The position numbers were made by a program, and so were the translations under genes. From the NCBI RefSeq assembly GCF_028867705.1, contig NZ_CP066171.1:1798001-1862000 (forward strand): 64,000 nucleotides of DNA. The letters are read 5' to 3'. Shown piece by piece: positions 55,366-64,000 of the stretch; the stretch's first letter is position 1; the number at the start of each line of letters is the position of its first letter. This stretch comes from Thermoleophilum album (GTDB taxonomy: Bacteria > Actinomycetota > Thermoleophilia > Solirubrobacterales > Thermoleophilaceae). The notes below the pieces were generated by a model. That model saw only the letters and a list, made by a program, of their open reading frames with translations. It was not told where the DNA came from and made no database searches.

Positions 55366-55916
55366 GACTCCACCTCCGAGCCAGCGGCTTGGCCGACCGG
55401 CTCGAGACCGAGAACCTGGCGCACGGTGAGACCGCGCAGCTGCGCAACCTCCGCGGGATCACGTAGCTTGCGCAGCGCGTCGACAGTCGCTTTGACGACG
55501 TTGATCGGGTTCTGGCTGCCGAACGACTTGGAGAGCACGTCGTGCACGCCGGCAAGTTCGAGCACCGCCCGCACCCCGCCGCCGGCGATAACGCCGGTAC
55601 CGGGCGCGGCGGGTTTGAGCAGCACGCGCGAAGCGCCGTGCTCGCCGATGACGTCGTGCGTGATCGTGCTGCCGTGCATCGGCACACGGAACATCGCTCG
55701 GCGCGCCTTCTCGACAGCCTTCTGGATCGCCAGCGGCACCTCTTTCGCCTTGCCGTAGCCGACCCCTACGTGGCCCGCCTCGTCACCGACCACCACGAGC
55801 GCGGTGAAGGAGAAGCGGCGGCCGCCCTTGACGACCTTCGCCACGCGGTTGATTTCGACGACGCGCTCCTGCAGCTCCGTCGCGCTCGCCGTGCGCGTCC
55901 TGTCCCTGGTTGCCAT
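55362..55916 (-). CDS. rpsE: 30S ribosomal protein S5
   Basis: A 184-residue protein. The double-stranded-RNA-binding N domain contains [27 protein letters not shown], and the C domain contains [21 protein letters not shown] and [29 protein letters not shown]. It affects decoding fidelity. It follows rplR after 70 bases, a longer gap than most in the cluster. Confidence 0.97.
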   Translation of the reverse strand: MATRDRTRTASATELQERVVEINRVAKVVKGGRRFSFTALVVVGDEAGHVGVGYGKAKEVPLAIQKAVEKARRAMFRVPMHGSTITHDVIGEHGASRVLLKPAAPGTGVIAGGGVRAVLELAGVHDVLSKSFGSQNPINVVKATVDALRKLRDPAEVAQLRGLTVRQVLGLEPVGQAAGSEVES

Positions 55917-55986
55917 CGCGTCCTGACCCTAGTCGATGGTTTCGGTCGCTTACCTCTCGCTTGCCTTCGCGCTCGCCTGCTCGTCG

Positions 55987-56352
55987 CTAGAAGCGCAGCC
56001 CGCCCTCACGCGCACCCTCAGCGAGAGCGCGCACGCGCCCGTGATAGCGGTAGCCGTTGCGGTCGAAGACGCACGCCTCGATCCCCTTGGCGCGGGCGCG
56101 TTCCGCCAGCAAGCGCCCGGCGGTTCGCGCCTGTTCCATGCGCGGGAGGTCGCGCAGCTCGGGCTCGGTCCAGACGACGTGAGCAAGCGTGTGGCCGGCG
56201 TCGTCGTCAATCAGCTGCGCCTGGATACCACGGTTCGACCGAAATACCGACAGCCGAGGCCGCTCCGCGGTGCCATGGATCCGTGCGCGCACACGGCGCC
56301 GGCGACGCGCCCGCCGGATGCGCTTCATCCGCCTTTCCTTGGACTCGATCAC
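55987..56352 (-). CDS. rplR: 50S ribosomal protein L18
   Basis: A 121-residue protein that binds 5S r[33 protein letters not shown] and [22 protein letters not shown] are diagnostic. Its ATG overlaps the rplF stop by 4 bases. Confidence 0.96.
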   Translation of the reverse strand: MIESKERRMKRIRRARRRRRVRARIHGTAERPRLSVFRSNRGIQAQLIDDDAGHTLAHVVWTEPELRDLPRMEQARTAGRLLAERARAKGIEACVFDRNGYRYHGRVRALAEGAREGGLRF

Positions 56353-56882
56353 GTCCGCTTGCCTACCTTCCTCGCGACGTACTCGCCCTGGTAGCGGATG
56401 CCCTTGCCCTTGTACGGCTCGGGCGGTCGGACCTTACGAATCCGCGCCGCGATCTCGCCAACGAGCTGCTTGGAGATCCCCTTGACGACGATCTGGGTCG
56501 GTTGCGGTACCTCGAACTCGATCCCTTCGGGCGGTTCGATCTCTACCGGGTGCGAGTAGCCCACCTGGAGCACCAGCTTGCGGCCCTGCAGCTGGGCGCG
56601 ATACCCGACGCCCTGGATCTCGAGCCGCTTTTCGAAGCCTTTGGTGACGCCCTCGACCATGTTCGCGACGAGGGTCCGGGTGAGGCCGTGCAAAGCCTTG
56701 TGCTCGCGCCGGTCGGTGGGGCGTCGCACGACCAGCGAACCGTTCTCTTCGACCACCTCGATGTCGCGGGCGACCCGCTCGCTGAGCTCGCCCTTCGGCC
56801 CCTTGACGCGGACTAGTTCGGCCTCGATCTGCACCTCGACGCCGTCGGGCAGGGGTATGGGCTGTTTTCCGATGCGGCTCAC
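56349..56882 (-). CDS. rplF: 50S ribosomal protein L6
   Basis: A 177-residue protein with two related domains. [19 protein letters not shown] opens it, and [25 protein letters not shown] and [23 protein letters not shown] close it. GTG at 56882 is 10 bases after the rpsH stop; a longer open frame upstream is unconserved. Confidence 0.96.
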   Translation of the reverse strand: MSRIGKQPIPLPDGVEVQIEAELVRVKGPKGELSERVARDIEVVEENGSLVVRRPTDRREHKALHGLTRTLVANMVEGVTKGFEKRLEIQGVGYRAQLQGRKLVLQVGYSHPVEIEPPEGIEFEVPQPTQIVVKGISKQLVGEIAARIRKVRPPEPYKGKGIRYQGEYVARKVGKRT

Positions 56883-56892
56883 CTGTCGCTCC

Positions 56893-57291
56893 TCACCAAA
56901 CCTTGGCGACCAGCTCGCCTCCGACGCGCAGGCGGCGCGCGTCGTGATCCGACAACAAGCCGCGCGACGTCGAGACGATTGCGATGCCGGTGCCACCTTG
57001 CACTTTGGGGATGCGGTCGACCGGAACGTACTGGCGGCGGCCGGGTTTCGAGACGCGCTCGAGACCGCTGATGGCCGAGCGGCGGTCGGCTGTCCAGCGG
57101 AGCTTGATGCGCAGCGTCTGCCCGACCCGCGCCGGTTCGACGGCATAGTCGTCGATGTAGCCCTGCTCTTTGAGGATCCGCGCGAGCTCCGCCTTGAACT
57201 TCGACGAAGGCATGGCGACCTCGCCGTGACCGGCGTTGATCGCGTTCCGAATCCTCGTGAGGAAGTCGGCGACGGGGTCGGTGAGCGTCAT
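56893..57291 (-). CDS. rpsH: 30S ribosomal protein S8
   Basis: A 132-residue protein. The N-terminal [17 protein letters not shown] and the C-terminal [26 protein letters not shown] are diagnostic of S8, which nucleates the central 16S domain. It lies 7 bases after the rpsZ-type S14 gene. Confidence 0.97.
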   Translation of the reverse strand: MTLTDPVADFLTRIRNAINAGHGEVAMPSSKFKAELARILKEQGYIDDYAVEPARVGQTLRIKLRWTADRRSAISGLERVSKPGRRQYVPVDRIPKVQGGTGIAIVSTSRGLLSDHDARRLRVGGELVAKVW

Positions 57292-57298
57292 CGTGGTG

Positions 57299-57484
57299 TT
57301 ACCAGCTCGCCTTCGTGAGACCCGGGATCATGCCTTGGTGCGCCAGTTGCCGCAGGCAGATCCGGCAAAGGCCGAACTTGCGCAGGTATGCCCGCGGCCT
57401 ACCACACCGCCGGCAGCGGTGGTAGTGGCGCGTCGAGTATTTCTGGGGACGTTGCTGCTTGACCCACTGGGATTTCTTGGGCAT
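57299..57484 (-). CDS. rpsZ: 30S ribosomal protein S14, zinc-binding type Z
   Basis: A 61-residue protein of the short zinc form. Two CxxC pairs ([17 protein letters not shown] then [13 protein letters not shown]) bind zinc. The C-terminal [10 protein letters not shown] is conserved. It sits between rplE and rpsH. Confidence 0.97.
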   Translation of the reverse strand: MPKKSQWVKQQRPQKYSTRHYHRCRRCGRPRAYLRKFGLCRICLRQLAHQGMIPGLTKASW

Positions 57485-57504
57485 CGCTAGTGCACCTCGT
57501 TACG

Positions 57505-58104
57505 TCAGGAAGACTGGTTCTGGTTCTCAGCGGCGGGAGCAGCAGTTTGCCGGAACGGCATGCCGAGCTCGGCGAGCAGGGCGTACGCTTCCTCGTCGGT
57601 CGCCGCGGTGGTGACGATCGTTACGTCGAGACCGCGAACCTGGTCGATCGAGTCGTAATCGACCTCGGGGAAGATGATCTGCTCGCGGATCCCGAACGAG
57701 TAGTTGCCGCGACCGTCGAACGAGCGCGGATCGAGACCACGGAAGTCGCGGATACGGGGAATCGCGATCGTGGTCAACCGGTCGAAGAACTCCCACATCC
57801 GGGCTCGCCGGAGCGTGACCGTGACGCCCACAGGCATCCCCGCGCGCAGCTTGAACCCGGCGATGGAGCGCTTCGCACGCCTCACCGCTGGGCGCTGGCC
57901 GGCGATTTGCGCAAGTTGGGCGATCGCCGACTCGAGAACGTTGGCGTCCTGCTTGGCTTCGCCCACACCCATGTTGAGGACGATCTTCTCGAGCTTCGGC
58001 ACCTGCATTGGGTTGCGGTAGCCGAAGCGCTCCTGCAGACGCGGTCGCACCTCGCGCTCGTAGCGCTCGCGCAGTCGGGGCTTGACAGCGACGCTGGCTT
58101 CCAT
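57505..58104 (-). CDS. rplE: 50S ribosomal protein L5
   Basis: A 199-residue 5S rRNA-binding protein. [41 protein letters not shown] and [17 protein letters not shown] are diagnostic. The last 20 residues are an Ala/Gln/Asn-rich tail. The first base of its start codon is shared with the rplX stop (TGATG-type overlap). Confidence 0.97.
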   Translation of the reverse strand: MEASVAVKPRLRERYEREVRPRLQERFGYRNPMQVPKLEKIVLNMGVGEAKQDANVLESAIAQLAQIAGQRPAVRRAKRSIAGFKLRAGMPVGVTVTLRRARMWEFFDRLTTIAIPRIRDFRGLDPRSFDGRGNYSFGIREQIIFPEVDYDSIDQVRGLDVTIVTTAATDEEAYALLAELGMPFRQTAAPAAENQNQSS

Positions 58105-58439
58105 CAGTCGATCTCAGCTCCGCTGCGCTTGGCGATACGTACACGGCGTCCGTCGCGCCGCACGACGCCGACCCGTGTCGGCTGGCCGCTTTTGGGATCG
58201 ATGAGCATCACGTTCGAGATGTGGACGGGCCCCTCGCGTTCGAGCACCCCGCCCACCTGCTGCTGGCGCTGGACGTCGCGCAGCGTGCGCGGCTTGAGGT
58301 GCTTCTTCTGGATGTTCACGCCCTCCACCCAGACCCGCTGCGTTTTCGGGTCGACGCGCACAACACGCCCCGTCTTGCCGCGATCGCGGCCGGAGATGAC
58401 GCGCACCATGTCGTCTTTGCGGATGCGCAGGCGAGCCAT
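58104..58439 (-). CDS. rplX: 50S ribosomal protein L24
   Basis: A 111-residue protein with a KOW motif, [23 protein letters not shown], at the N terminus, then [11 protein letters not shown] and [15 protein letters not shown]. It is one of the assembly initiator proteins of the 50S subunit. Confidence 0.96.
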   Translation of the reverse strand: MARLRIRKDDMVRVISGRDRGKTGRVVRVDPKTQRVWVEGVNIQKKHLKPRTLRDVQRQQQVGGVLEREGPVHISNVMLIDPKSGQPTRVGVVRRDGRRVRIAKRSGAEID

Positions 58440-58443
58440 CTCC

Positions 58444-58812
58444 TCAGAGCACCTCCGGAGCGAGCGAGATGATCTTCATAAAGTTGCGATCGCGCAGCTC
58501 GCGGGCTACCGGACCGAAAATGCGCGTGCCTCGCGGGTTGTTCTGGTTGTCGATGAGAACGGCAGCGTTCTCGTCGAAGGCAATGTAGGTGCCGTCCTCG
58601 CGGCCGTACTCCTTGCGAGTGCGGACGACTACCGCCTTGACAACGTCGCCCTTCTTGACCGAGCCGTGCGGCGTGGCCTGCTTGACCGTCGCCACGATCA
58701 CGTCGCCGACGCGCGCGTAGCGCCGATGGCTTCCGCCAAGAACGCGGATGCAGAGGATCTCGCGTGCTCCCGTGTTATCGGCGACCTTGAGTCTGGACTC
58801 CTGCTGGATCAT
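58444..58812 (-). CDS. rplN: 50S ribosomal protein L14
   Basis: A 122-residue protein. [20 protein letters not shown] and [31 protein letters not shown] are diagnostic and full length. Its ATG overlaps the stop of rpsQ by 4 bases. Confidence 0.97.
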   Translation of the reverse strand: MIQQESRLKVADNTGAREILCIRVLGGSHRRYARVGDVIVATVKQATPHGSVKKGDVVKAVVVRTRKEYGREDGTYIAFDENAAVLIDNQNNPRGTRIFGPVARELRDRNFMKIISLAPEVL

Positions 58813-59249
58813 CTTGCTCGCTCGAGGATCTCGACGAGTCGCCAGCGCTTGAGGCGGCTGAGCGGCCTCGATTCAACGATTCGCACGACGTCGCCTTCCC
58901 GCGCCTCGTTGCGCTCGTCGTGCGCATGGAACTTCTTCGAAGTGCGGACGATCTTGCCGTAGACCGGGTGGGGCTGCTGCCTTTCGACCCGAACGACGAT
59001 CGTCTTGTCGGCGCGGGCCGAGGTTACCACCCCCTCGCGTACCTTGCGTCTGCCACGCGGGCGTGCTTGGGGGCCCGCGCTGGCGGGCGCAGCTCCCGCG
59101 CCAGTCGCGGCCTGCTTGCGCCGCGCGCGCTCGCGGAGCCGCCAGCGCCGCCTGGCAGCCTTCTTGCGTCGCCGCGCCTCGGCCTTCGCGGCCGCTCGTT
59201 GGGCGGCGCGCTCGCGCTTCGAAATCGTGGCGTCGTCGCCTGCGCTCAC
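58809..59249 (-). CDS. rpsQ: 30S ribosomal protein S17 with long basic N-terminal extension
   Basis: A 146-residue protein whose conserved S17 OB-fold occupies only residues 67-146: [20 protein letters not shown] and [19 protein letters not shown]. The first 65 residues are Arg/Ala/Lys-rich (for example [24 protein letters not shown]) and have no counterpart in the usual protein of about 85 residues. No well-placed internal start exists; a GTG at the domain boundary lacks a properly spaced ribosome site. The extension could run across rRNA on the 30S surface. Confidence 0.93.
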   Translation of the reverse strand: MSAGDDATISKRERAAQRAAAKAEARRRKKAARRRWRLRERARRKQAATGAGAAPASAGPQARPRGRRKVREGVVTSARADKTIVVRVERQQPHPVYGKIVRTSKKFHAHDERNEAREGDVVRIVESRPLSRLKRWRLVEILERAR

Positions 59250-59261
59250 AACAACCTCCGA

Positions 59262-59501
59262 CTAGTTCCTTTGCGCGCGTTCACGGCGCAGCGCTGCGAG
59301 CTCGCGCTCGACGTCGATACCGCGCTCGCGTGCCACCGTCAGTCCACGCGCGATGTCCTTCTTGACCTGCTTGATCCGCGCGGTGTTCTCGAGCTGACCG
59401 ACCGCGTGCTGGAAACGCAGGTTGAACAGCTCCTGACGCGCCGAATCGATGAATTCGACGAGCGCCCGATCGTCGAGCTGCCTGACCTCGGCAGGTTTCA
59501 A
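59262..59501 (-). CDS. rpmC: 50S ribosomal protein L29 (TTG start)
   Basis: A 79-residue two-helix protein. [43 protein letters not shown] is the L29 core. The only suitable start is TTG at 59501, overlapping the rplP stop (TTGA) and preceded by GGAGGGGG. It is about 12 residues longer than usual at the C terminus. Confidence 0.93.
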   Translation of the reverse strand: MKPAEVRQLDDRALVEFIDSARQELFNLRFQHAVGQLENTARIKQVKKDIARGLTVARERGIDVERELAALRRERAQRN

Positions 59502-59917
59502 TGCTCCGCCCCCTCCCGCACGACGAACTTCGTTTTGATCGGGAGCTTGTGTCCGGCGAGGCGCATCGCTTCGCGCGCCAACGGCTCGGGCACACCGGCG
59601 AGCTCGAACATCACACGCCCAGGCTTGACGACGGCGACCCAACCTTCGGGCGATCCCTTGCCCGAACCCATCCGCGTCTCAGCGGGCTTCTTCGTGTATG
59701 GCTTGTCGGGGAAGATGTTGATCCAGACCTTTCCACCGCGCTTGATCTTGCGGGTGATCGCAACGCGCGCGGCCTCGATCTGACGGTTCGTGATCCACGC
59801 CGGTTCGAGCGCCTTCAAGCCGTACTCGCCGAATTGGACGCGCGTTCCGCCCTTCGACACGCCGCGCATGCGGCCGCGGTGATGTTTACGGTGTTTGACC
59901 TTGCGTGGCTGGAGCAT
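59498..59917 (-). CDS. rplP: 50S ribosomal protein L16
   Basis: A 139-residue protein near the A-site finger. The N-terminal [19 protein letters not shown] and [25 protein letters not shown] are diagnostic. [24 protein letters not shown] carries the Arg hydroxylation-type loop of the family. It overlaps rpmC. Confidence 0.97.
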   Translation of the reverse strand: MLQPRKVKHRKHHRGRMRGVSKGGTRVQFGEYGLKALEPAWITNRQIEAARVAITRKIKRGGKVWINIFPDKPYTKKPAETRMGSGKGSPEGWVAVVKPGRVMFELAGVPEPLAREAMRLAGHKLPIKTKFVVREGAEH

Positions 59918-59920
59918 CGT

Positions 59921-60661
59921 TCAAGCCTCCTGCCCGACTGGGCGGCGTTCGTCGCTGCGACGCCCACCGTTGCGGCCACGCCCCGGGCCGACGGCACGCG
60001 GCGCCTCCACTTCCGTGAGGTCCTGTGCGAAACCTTGGGGCATGATCTCGCCCTTGTTGATCCACACCTTCACGCCGATGCGGCCGAAGGTGGTGTGCGC
60101 CTCGTGGAAGCCGTAATCGATGTCAGCCCGCAGGGTGTGCAGCGGCACGCGGCCGTCGGAGTACCACTCGGTTCGCGCCATCTCGGCACCGCCGAGGCGG
60201 CCAGACACCTGGATCCGCACCCCCTTCGCACCCGAGCGCATCGCCGAGGTGAGCGCACGCTTCATAGCACGCCGGAAGGCGACACGGTTCTCGAGCTGTT
60301 CTGCGATCGATTGGGCGACTAGCTTGGCGTCGAGCTCGGGGCGCTTGATCTCGAGAATGTTGACCTTGACGGCCTTCTTGGTGAGGTCGTGAAGCTCTTT
60401 GCGCAACGCCTCGACTTCGCTTCCGGACTTGCCGATGACGATCCCCGGACGCGCGGTGTGGATGTTGACCTCGACCTCGTTCTTGTTCTTCTTGATGATG
60501 ATGTCGCTAAGACCAGCGTGCGCGAGTTTGCCGACGATGTGCTGACGGATACGGACGTCCTCCAGCAGGTAGTCGGCGAAGTCGCGCTCGCTAAACCAGG
60601 TCGACTTCCAATCGTGGATGTAGCCGACCCGAAGTGCCTCGGGATGAACTTTCTGCCCCAC
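59921..60661 (-). CDS. rpsC: 30S ribosomal protein S3
   Basis: A 246-residue protein at the mRNA entry site. The KH domain contains [26 protein letters not shown]. The C domain contains [21 protein letters not shown] and [24 protein letters not shown]. The last 25 residues are an Arg/Gly tail. It follows rplV by 3 bases. Confidence 0.97.
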   Translation of the reverse strand: MGQKVHPEALRVGYIHDWKSTWFSERDFADYLLEDVRIRQHIVGKLAHAGLSDIIIKKNKNEVEVNIHTARPGIVIGKSGSEVEALRKELHDLTKKAVKVNILEIKRPELDAKLVAQSIAEQLENRVAFRRAMKRALTSAMRSGAKGVRIQVSGRLGGAEMARTEWYSDGRVPLHTLRADIDYGFHEAHTTFGRIGVKVWINKGEIMPQGFAQDLTEVEAPRAVGPGRGRNGGRRSDERRPVGQEA

Positions 60662-60664
60662 GCT

Positions 60665-61258
60665 TTACCTCCCGCCCACGATCGGCTCGAGCTCAACAGT
60701 GATGTGGCTTGTGCGCTTGTCGATGCGCGTGGCGCGACCGAAAGCGCGCGGACGCCAGCGCTTGATAGTCGGCCCTTCGTCAGCCCAGATGCGAGCGACG
60801 CGCAGCTCCTGTGGCGTGAGCTCGTGCTGGTTCTCGGCGTTGGCCACCGCCGAGTCGATCAGTTTGAGAACGTCGCGGGCCGCGGCGCGCGTGGTGTTGC
60901 GCAGCAGCGCGCGCGCCTCCTCGACCGGCTTACCGCGCACGTGGTCGATCACAAGCCGAACCTTGCGTGGGGTGCGACGCACATAGCGCGCCCGGGCCCG
61001 GACCACGACGCCTTCGCGCACGGCGCGCTTGCCCGGTCGCTCCGTGGCTCCGGTCGCGCCCACTGTGCTTGACCGTTCACCTTCGGAATCGGCGGGACTG
61101 CTGCTTGCCGCTCCCTCGGTGGCCTCGCTGGCAGCCTCGGCGCCTACCGCGCCCTTGGGCGCGTCCGCATCGGCAGCCGAGGTCTTGTCGTCTCCGGCTG
61201 CGGTTTCGGCAGCCTCGGCGCTCGGCTCGCGCTCGCGCTTTTCGCGTTCTTCGCTCAT
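60665..61258 (-). CDS. rplV: 50S ribosomal protein L22 with long acidic N-terminal extension
   Basis: A 197-residue protein. The L22 core is at about residues 83-197 ([49 protein letters not shown]). The first 80 residues are Ala/Ser/Glu/Asp-rich and probably disordered, absent from the usual protein of about 110-115 residues. The ATG overlaps the rpsS stop (ATGA), which supports this start. L22 lines the exit tunnel, with its N terminus on the outer surface. Confidence 0.94.
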   Translation of the reverse strand: MSEEREKREREPSAEAAETAAGDDKTSAADADAPKGAVGAEAASEATEGAASSSPADSEGERSSTVGATGATERPGKRAVREGVVVRARARYVRRTPRKVRLVIDHVRGKPVEEARALLRNTTRAAARDVLKLIDSAVANAENQHELTPQELRVARIWADEGPTIKRWRPRAFGRATRIDKRTSHITVELEPIVGGR

Positions 61259-61533
61259 CGACCCTTCACCTTCTCGCTACCTGCGTGGCCGCGATACGTG
61301 CGCGTGGGCGCGAACTCGCCGAGCTTGTGCCCCACCATCGCTTCGGTGATGAAGACCGGCACGTGTTTGCGACCATCGTGGACCGCGATGGTGTGCCCAA
61401 CCATCTCGGGAAAGATCGTCGAGTCGCGCGACCAGGTCTTGATGATCTGCTTCTCGCCGCGCTCGTTGAGCTCTTCGATCCGCCGCATCAGGCGCTCGTC
61501 GACGTAGGGTCCCTTTTTCGTCGAGCGACCCAT
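61255..61533 (-). CDS. rpsS: 30S ribosomal protein S19
   Basis: A 92-residue head protein. [21 protein letters not shown] and [17 protein letters not shown] are diagnostic. Its start ATG at 61533 shares a base with the rplB stop. It is full length. Confidence 0.97.
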   Translation of the reverse strand: MGRSTKKGPYVDERLMRRIEELNERGEKQIIKTWSRDSTIFPEMVGHTIAVHDGRKHVPVFITEAMVGHKLGEFAPTRTYRGHAGSEKVKGR

Positions 61534-62384
61534 CAGCGGTTACCTCCCTTCTTGCGCCCGCGACGACGACCACGAACGATCAGGCGGTCGGACGCCTTGC
61601 GCTTCTTGCGCGTGCGGTAACCAAGCGTCGGAACGCCCCACGGTGTCACCGGGTGCCCGCCCGGCGTGTGATGAGCCTCGCCGCCACCGTGCGGGTGGTC
61701 GACCGGGTTCATGGCGACACCACGCGTCTGGGGTCGACGACCTAGGTGGCGCGAGCGGCCCGCCTTGCCGAGCGTGATGTTGGCGTGCTCGGCGTGACCG
61801 ATCTGGCCGACGGTGGCACGGCATTCGGCGAGCACCATGCGCATCTCGCCCGACGGCAAGCGCAGCGTTGCATAGCGGCCTTCCTTCGCCACCAGCTGCA
61901 CGGCGGCGCCAGCGGCGCGGCCCAGTTGGCCGCCACGGCCAGGCGTCAGTTCGACGTTGTGGACGGTGGTGCCGGTCGGGATAGCCCGCAGCGGCAGCGC
62001 GTTGCCGACGCGAATCTCGGCGTCCTCGCCGGACATCACCGTGTCGCCTACCGACAGCCCCTCGGGCGCGAGGATGTAGCGCTTCTCGCCGTCGGCATAG
62101 TGCAGCAAGGCGATATGGGCGCTGCGGTTCGGGTCGTACTCGATCGCAGCTACGCGCGCCGGCACGCCGTCCTTGCGGCGCTTGAAGTCGATCAAGCGGT
62201 ACTTGCGTTTCGCACCCCCGCCGCGGTGGCGCGAGGTGACCCGACCGTAAGCGTTGCGACCGCCGGTCTTTTTGTGGCCACGGGTGAGCGACTTTTCGGG
62301 CCGATCGCGTGTGACCTCGTCGTGGGTCGAGTAGGTCGCGAAGCGACGGCTCGGGGTTACCGGTTTGTGCTTTTTGATCGCCAT
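61533..62384 (-). CDS. rplB: 50S ribosomal protein L2
   Basis: A 283-residue protein needed for peptidyl transfer. [42 protein letters not shown] and the C-terminal [26 protein letters not shown], with its conserved His, are diagnostic. It follows rplW by 1 base. Confidence 0.98.
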   Translation of the reverse strand: MAIKKHKPVTPSRRFATYSTHDEVTRDRPEKSLTRGHKKTGGRNAYGRVTSRHRGGGAKRKYRLIDFKRRKDGVPARVAAIEYDPNRSAHIALLHYADGEKRYILAPEGLSVGDTVMSGEDAEIRVGNALPLRAIPTGTTVHNVELTPGRGGQLGRAAGAAVQLVAKEGRYATLRLPSGEMRMVLAECRATVGQIGHAEHANITLGKAGRSRHLGRRPQTRGVAMNPVDHPHGGGEAHHTPGGHPVTPWGVPTLGYRTRKKRKASDRLIVRGRRRGRKKGGNR

Positions 62385-62385
62385 C

Positions 62386-62682
62386 TCAGTCGCTGGCCTG
62401 GCCTTCGAAGAGTTCGATTGAGTCTTCCGGGTGCAGCGTCACGATCGCTTTCTTCCACCGTCGCCGGTGGCCGGCGTAAAGGCCCCGGCGCTTCGGCTTG
62501 GGCTTCACCCAAGCAGTTCTGACGTCGCGTACGCGCACACCGAACTGCTGCTCGATCGCCTGGCGGATCTGGACCTTCGTGGCCTGCTCGTGAACGCGGA
62601 ACGTGTACTTGTTTGCCGCGAGCAGCGCGTAGGTCTTCTCGCTCAGGACGGGCTCGATGATGATCGTTCGTGGATCGGTCAC
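62386..62682 (-). CDS. rplW: 50S ribosomal protein L23
   Basis: A 98-residue protein at the tunnel exit that docks trigger factor and [44 protein letters not shown] is diagnostic. Its start overlaps the rplD stop by 4 bases. Confidence 0.97.
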   Translation of the reverse strand: MTDPRTIIIEPVLSEKTYALLAANKYTFRVHEQATKVQIRQAIEQQFGVRVRDVRTAWVKPKPKRRGLYAGHRRRWKKAIVTLHPEDSIELFEGQASD

Positions 62683-63350
62683 GAACGCTCCTCCTCGCTA
62701 GCACCGATGCGCGTGCGTTGCTGCGGCGGTCGCGCGATGCGCGTGAGATAGTCGAGAGCAACGGGTGTGAGCACGAGGCGGGCGCTGCGCAGAAGGTCGT
62801 AAACGCCAACCCGTCCGGGCTCGGCGGTATCGCACTCGGCGATGTTGCGGAACGACTTCGTGCACGCCGCAGCCTCGGCCTCGGCGACGACGAGCACACG
62901 CCCTTCCCCTGGGAAATGGGAGAGCGCGTCGACGCCGTCGCGCGTCCGCGGCTGGCTGAATGCATCGGGATCGACGAGCCGCAGCGAGCCGCGGCGCGCG
63001 TGCAGCGACAGGACGCTGCGCAACGCGGCGCGGCGCACCTTGCGGTTGACCTTCTTCACGTACGAGCGCGGCTTCGGTCCGAAGGCGACGCCGCCGCCGC
63101 GCCGGTGGGGCGTCGAGAGCGGACCGACGCGCGCCCGCCCCGTTCCTTTCTGCCGCCAAGCCTTGGCGCCGGTCATTGCGACTTCGCCACGCGTCTTGGT
63201 GGAGTGGGTGCCGCGACGACGGGCCGCGAGCTCGGCGACGACGGTCTCGTGGACGACCGGTTCGTTGAAGTCGCAGTCGAAAACGGCCGGGTCGAGCTCG
63301 ACCGCGGGCTTGTCGCTGTTGAGGAAGGCAGCGGTGAGATTGGCGCTCAT
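62679..63350 (-). CDS. rplD: 50S ribosomal protein L4
   Basis: A 223-residue protein with a tunnel loop. [48 protein letters not shown] is the conserved loop region. In some bacteria L4 autoregulates the S10 operon; no evidence for that is visible here. It overlaps rplC by 4 bases. Confidence 0.97.
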   Translation of the reverse strand: MSANLTAAFLNSDKPAVELDPAVFDCDFNEPVVHETVVAELAARRRGTHSTKTRGEVAMTGAKAWRQKGTGRARVGPLSTPHRRGGGVAFGPKPRSYVKKVNRKVRRAALRSVLSLHARRGSLRLVDPDAFSQPRTRDGVDALSHFPGEGRVLVVAEAEAAACTKSFRNIAECDTAEPGRVGVYDLLRSARLVLTPVALDYLTRIARPPQQRTRIGASEEERS

Positions 63351-63967
63351 CGCTCCCTCCGCACCTCGACGTAGCTTCCTCGCGGACCGGGAACCGACCC
63401 GCGCACGAGCAAGAGGTTGTCCTCAGGGATCACGTTCACGACACGCAGTCCGCGCTGCGTGACACGGCGACCGCCGGTGCGTCCAGCCATGCGCAGCCCC
63501 TTGAACACACGCGACGGGTCGGCGGCGGCACCGATCGATCCCGGCTTGCGGATGTTGCGCGAGCCGTGCGTCTCCGGGCCGCGCTGGAAGCCGTGGCGCT
63601 TGATCGTTCCCTGGAAGCCCTTACCGATCGAGGTGCCCGACACCTTGACGACCTGACCGGGCTCGAAGACCTGTTCGACGCGAACCTCTGCCCCCACCTC
63701 GAGGCCCTCGACAGGACAGCGAAACTCGCGCAGAAGCCGCAGTGGCGGAACTCCCGCCTTGCGCAGGTGACCGAGCCGCGGCTTGTTGAGAACCTTCTCG
63801 CGCACCGGGTCGTAACCGAGCTGAACGGCCTCGTAGCCGTCGCGATCGGACCGGCGCAATGCCGTGACCCAGCACGGGCCAACCTCGAGCACCGTTACGG
63901 GCTCGACGCGACCGTCGTCGTCGAAGAGCTGGGTCATCCCGAGTTTCCGACCGAGTAGCCCGTTCAT
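63347..63967 (-). CDS. rplC: 50S ribosomal protein L3
   Basis: A 206-residue protein near the peptidyl transferase centre. [29 protein letters not shown] opens it. [36 protein letters not shown] contains the conserved loop with the glutamine that is methylated in other bacteria. It follows rpsJ by 7 bases. Confidence 0.97.
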   Translation of the reverse strand: MNGLLGRKLGMTQLFDDDGRVEPVTVLEVGPCWVTALRRSDRDGYEAVQLGYDPVREKVLNKPRLGHLRKAGVPPLRLLREFRCPVEGLEVGAEVRVEQVFEPGQVVKVSGTSIGKGFQGTIKRHGFQRGPETHGSRNIRKPGSIGAAADPSRVFKGLRMAGRTGGRRVTQRGLRVVNVIPEDNLLLVRGSVPGPRGSYVEVRRER

Positions 63968-63974
63968 CGCCGTC

Positions 63975-64000
63975 TCACACGAGCTGGATCTGGATGTCGA
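63975..64000 (-). CDS. rpsJ: 30S ribosomal protein S10, C-terminal end (partial)
   Basis: Only the last codons are in the window. They read DIQIQLV-stop, matching the C terminus of S10 (…GVDIQIQL), and lie immediately before rplC as expected. The rest of the gene is past the window edge. Confidence 0.8.

Overview
The window is high-GC bacterial DNA. Many genes start with GTG, intergenic gaps are short, and sulfur, acyl-CoA and biotin genes sit beside an S10-spc-alpha ribosomal cluster. Zinc-type S4, S14 and L36, two-domain metabolic proteins and frequent −10-only promoters next to start codons point to an actinobacterium. The gene content (acyl-CoA catabolism, rubredoxin, an R2lox oxidase, alcohol/aldehyde dehydrogenases) fits the Thermoleophilia best, but that placement is inference from gene content, not a database result.

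Region 1 (about 0-17 kb) is built around acyl-CoA metabolism. After the tail of a decayed polysaccharide deacetylase comes a five-gene minus-strand operon: crotonase, acyl-CoA carboxylase beta, BKACE-type beta-keto acid cleavage enzyme, alpha-methylacyl-CoA racemase-like protein and a MerR regulator. It diverges from two isovaleryl/long-chain-type acyl-CoA dehydrogenases and a FabG-like reductase. Next come a PECR-type enoyl reductase, a lactonase-like hydrolase, plsC-glpK, a free-standing 70-residue biotin carrier, and a TetR regulator facing an R2-like ligand-binding oxidase across a palindromic operator-promoter, then a second crotonase.

Region 2 (about 16.6-33.5 kb) holds biotin synthesis (bioB-bioF-bioD, with bioA about 7 kb further on). 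Between them lie a TauE-type exporter, an ArsR regulator, a persulfide dioxygenase-rhodanese fusion, a large membrane sulfatase-like protein of visibly lower GC, and a flavoprotein. Rubredoxin, two NUDIX hydrolases, an epimerase, and an alcohol dehydrogenase plus aldehyde dehydrogenase pair follow. The biotin genes would supply the cofactor for the carboxylase parts of region 1. The alcohol and aldehyde dehydrogenases and the acyl-CoA ligase at 38.6 kb could feed fatty acids into it.

Region 3 (about 33.6-45 kb) is mixed housekeeping: a PQQ-type sugar dehydrogenase lipoprotein 16 nt behind tRNA-Pro(CGG), an unusual sigma factor with a zinc finger, a membrane segment and a glycine-zipper tail, a Nif3-like protein, a small DNA-binding-like protein, acyl-CoA ligase, a PLP aminotransferase, a patatin and a PBP4-type carboxypeptidase.

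Region 4 (45-64 kb, all minus strand) is ligA-surE-truA followed by the alpha, spc and S10 ribosomal operons from rplQ back to the last codons of rpsJ. infA is absent from its usual place, and S17 and L22 carry long N-terminal extensions. No stretch longer than 300 bases lacks a gene or recognisable remnant. No CRISPR array, insertion sequence or prophage was seen.
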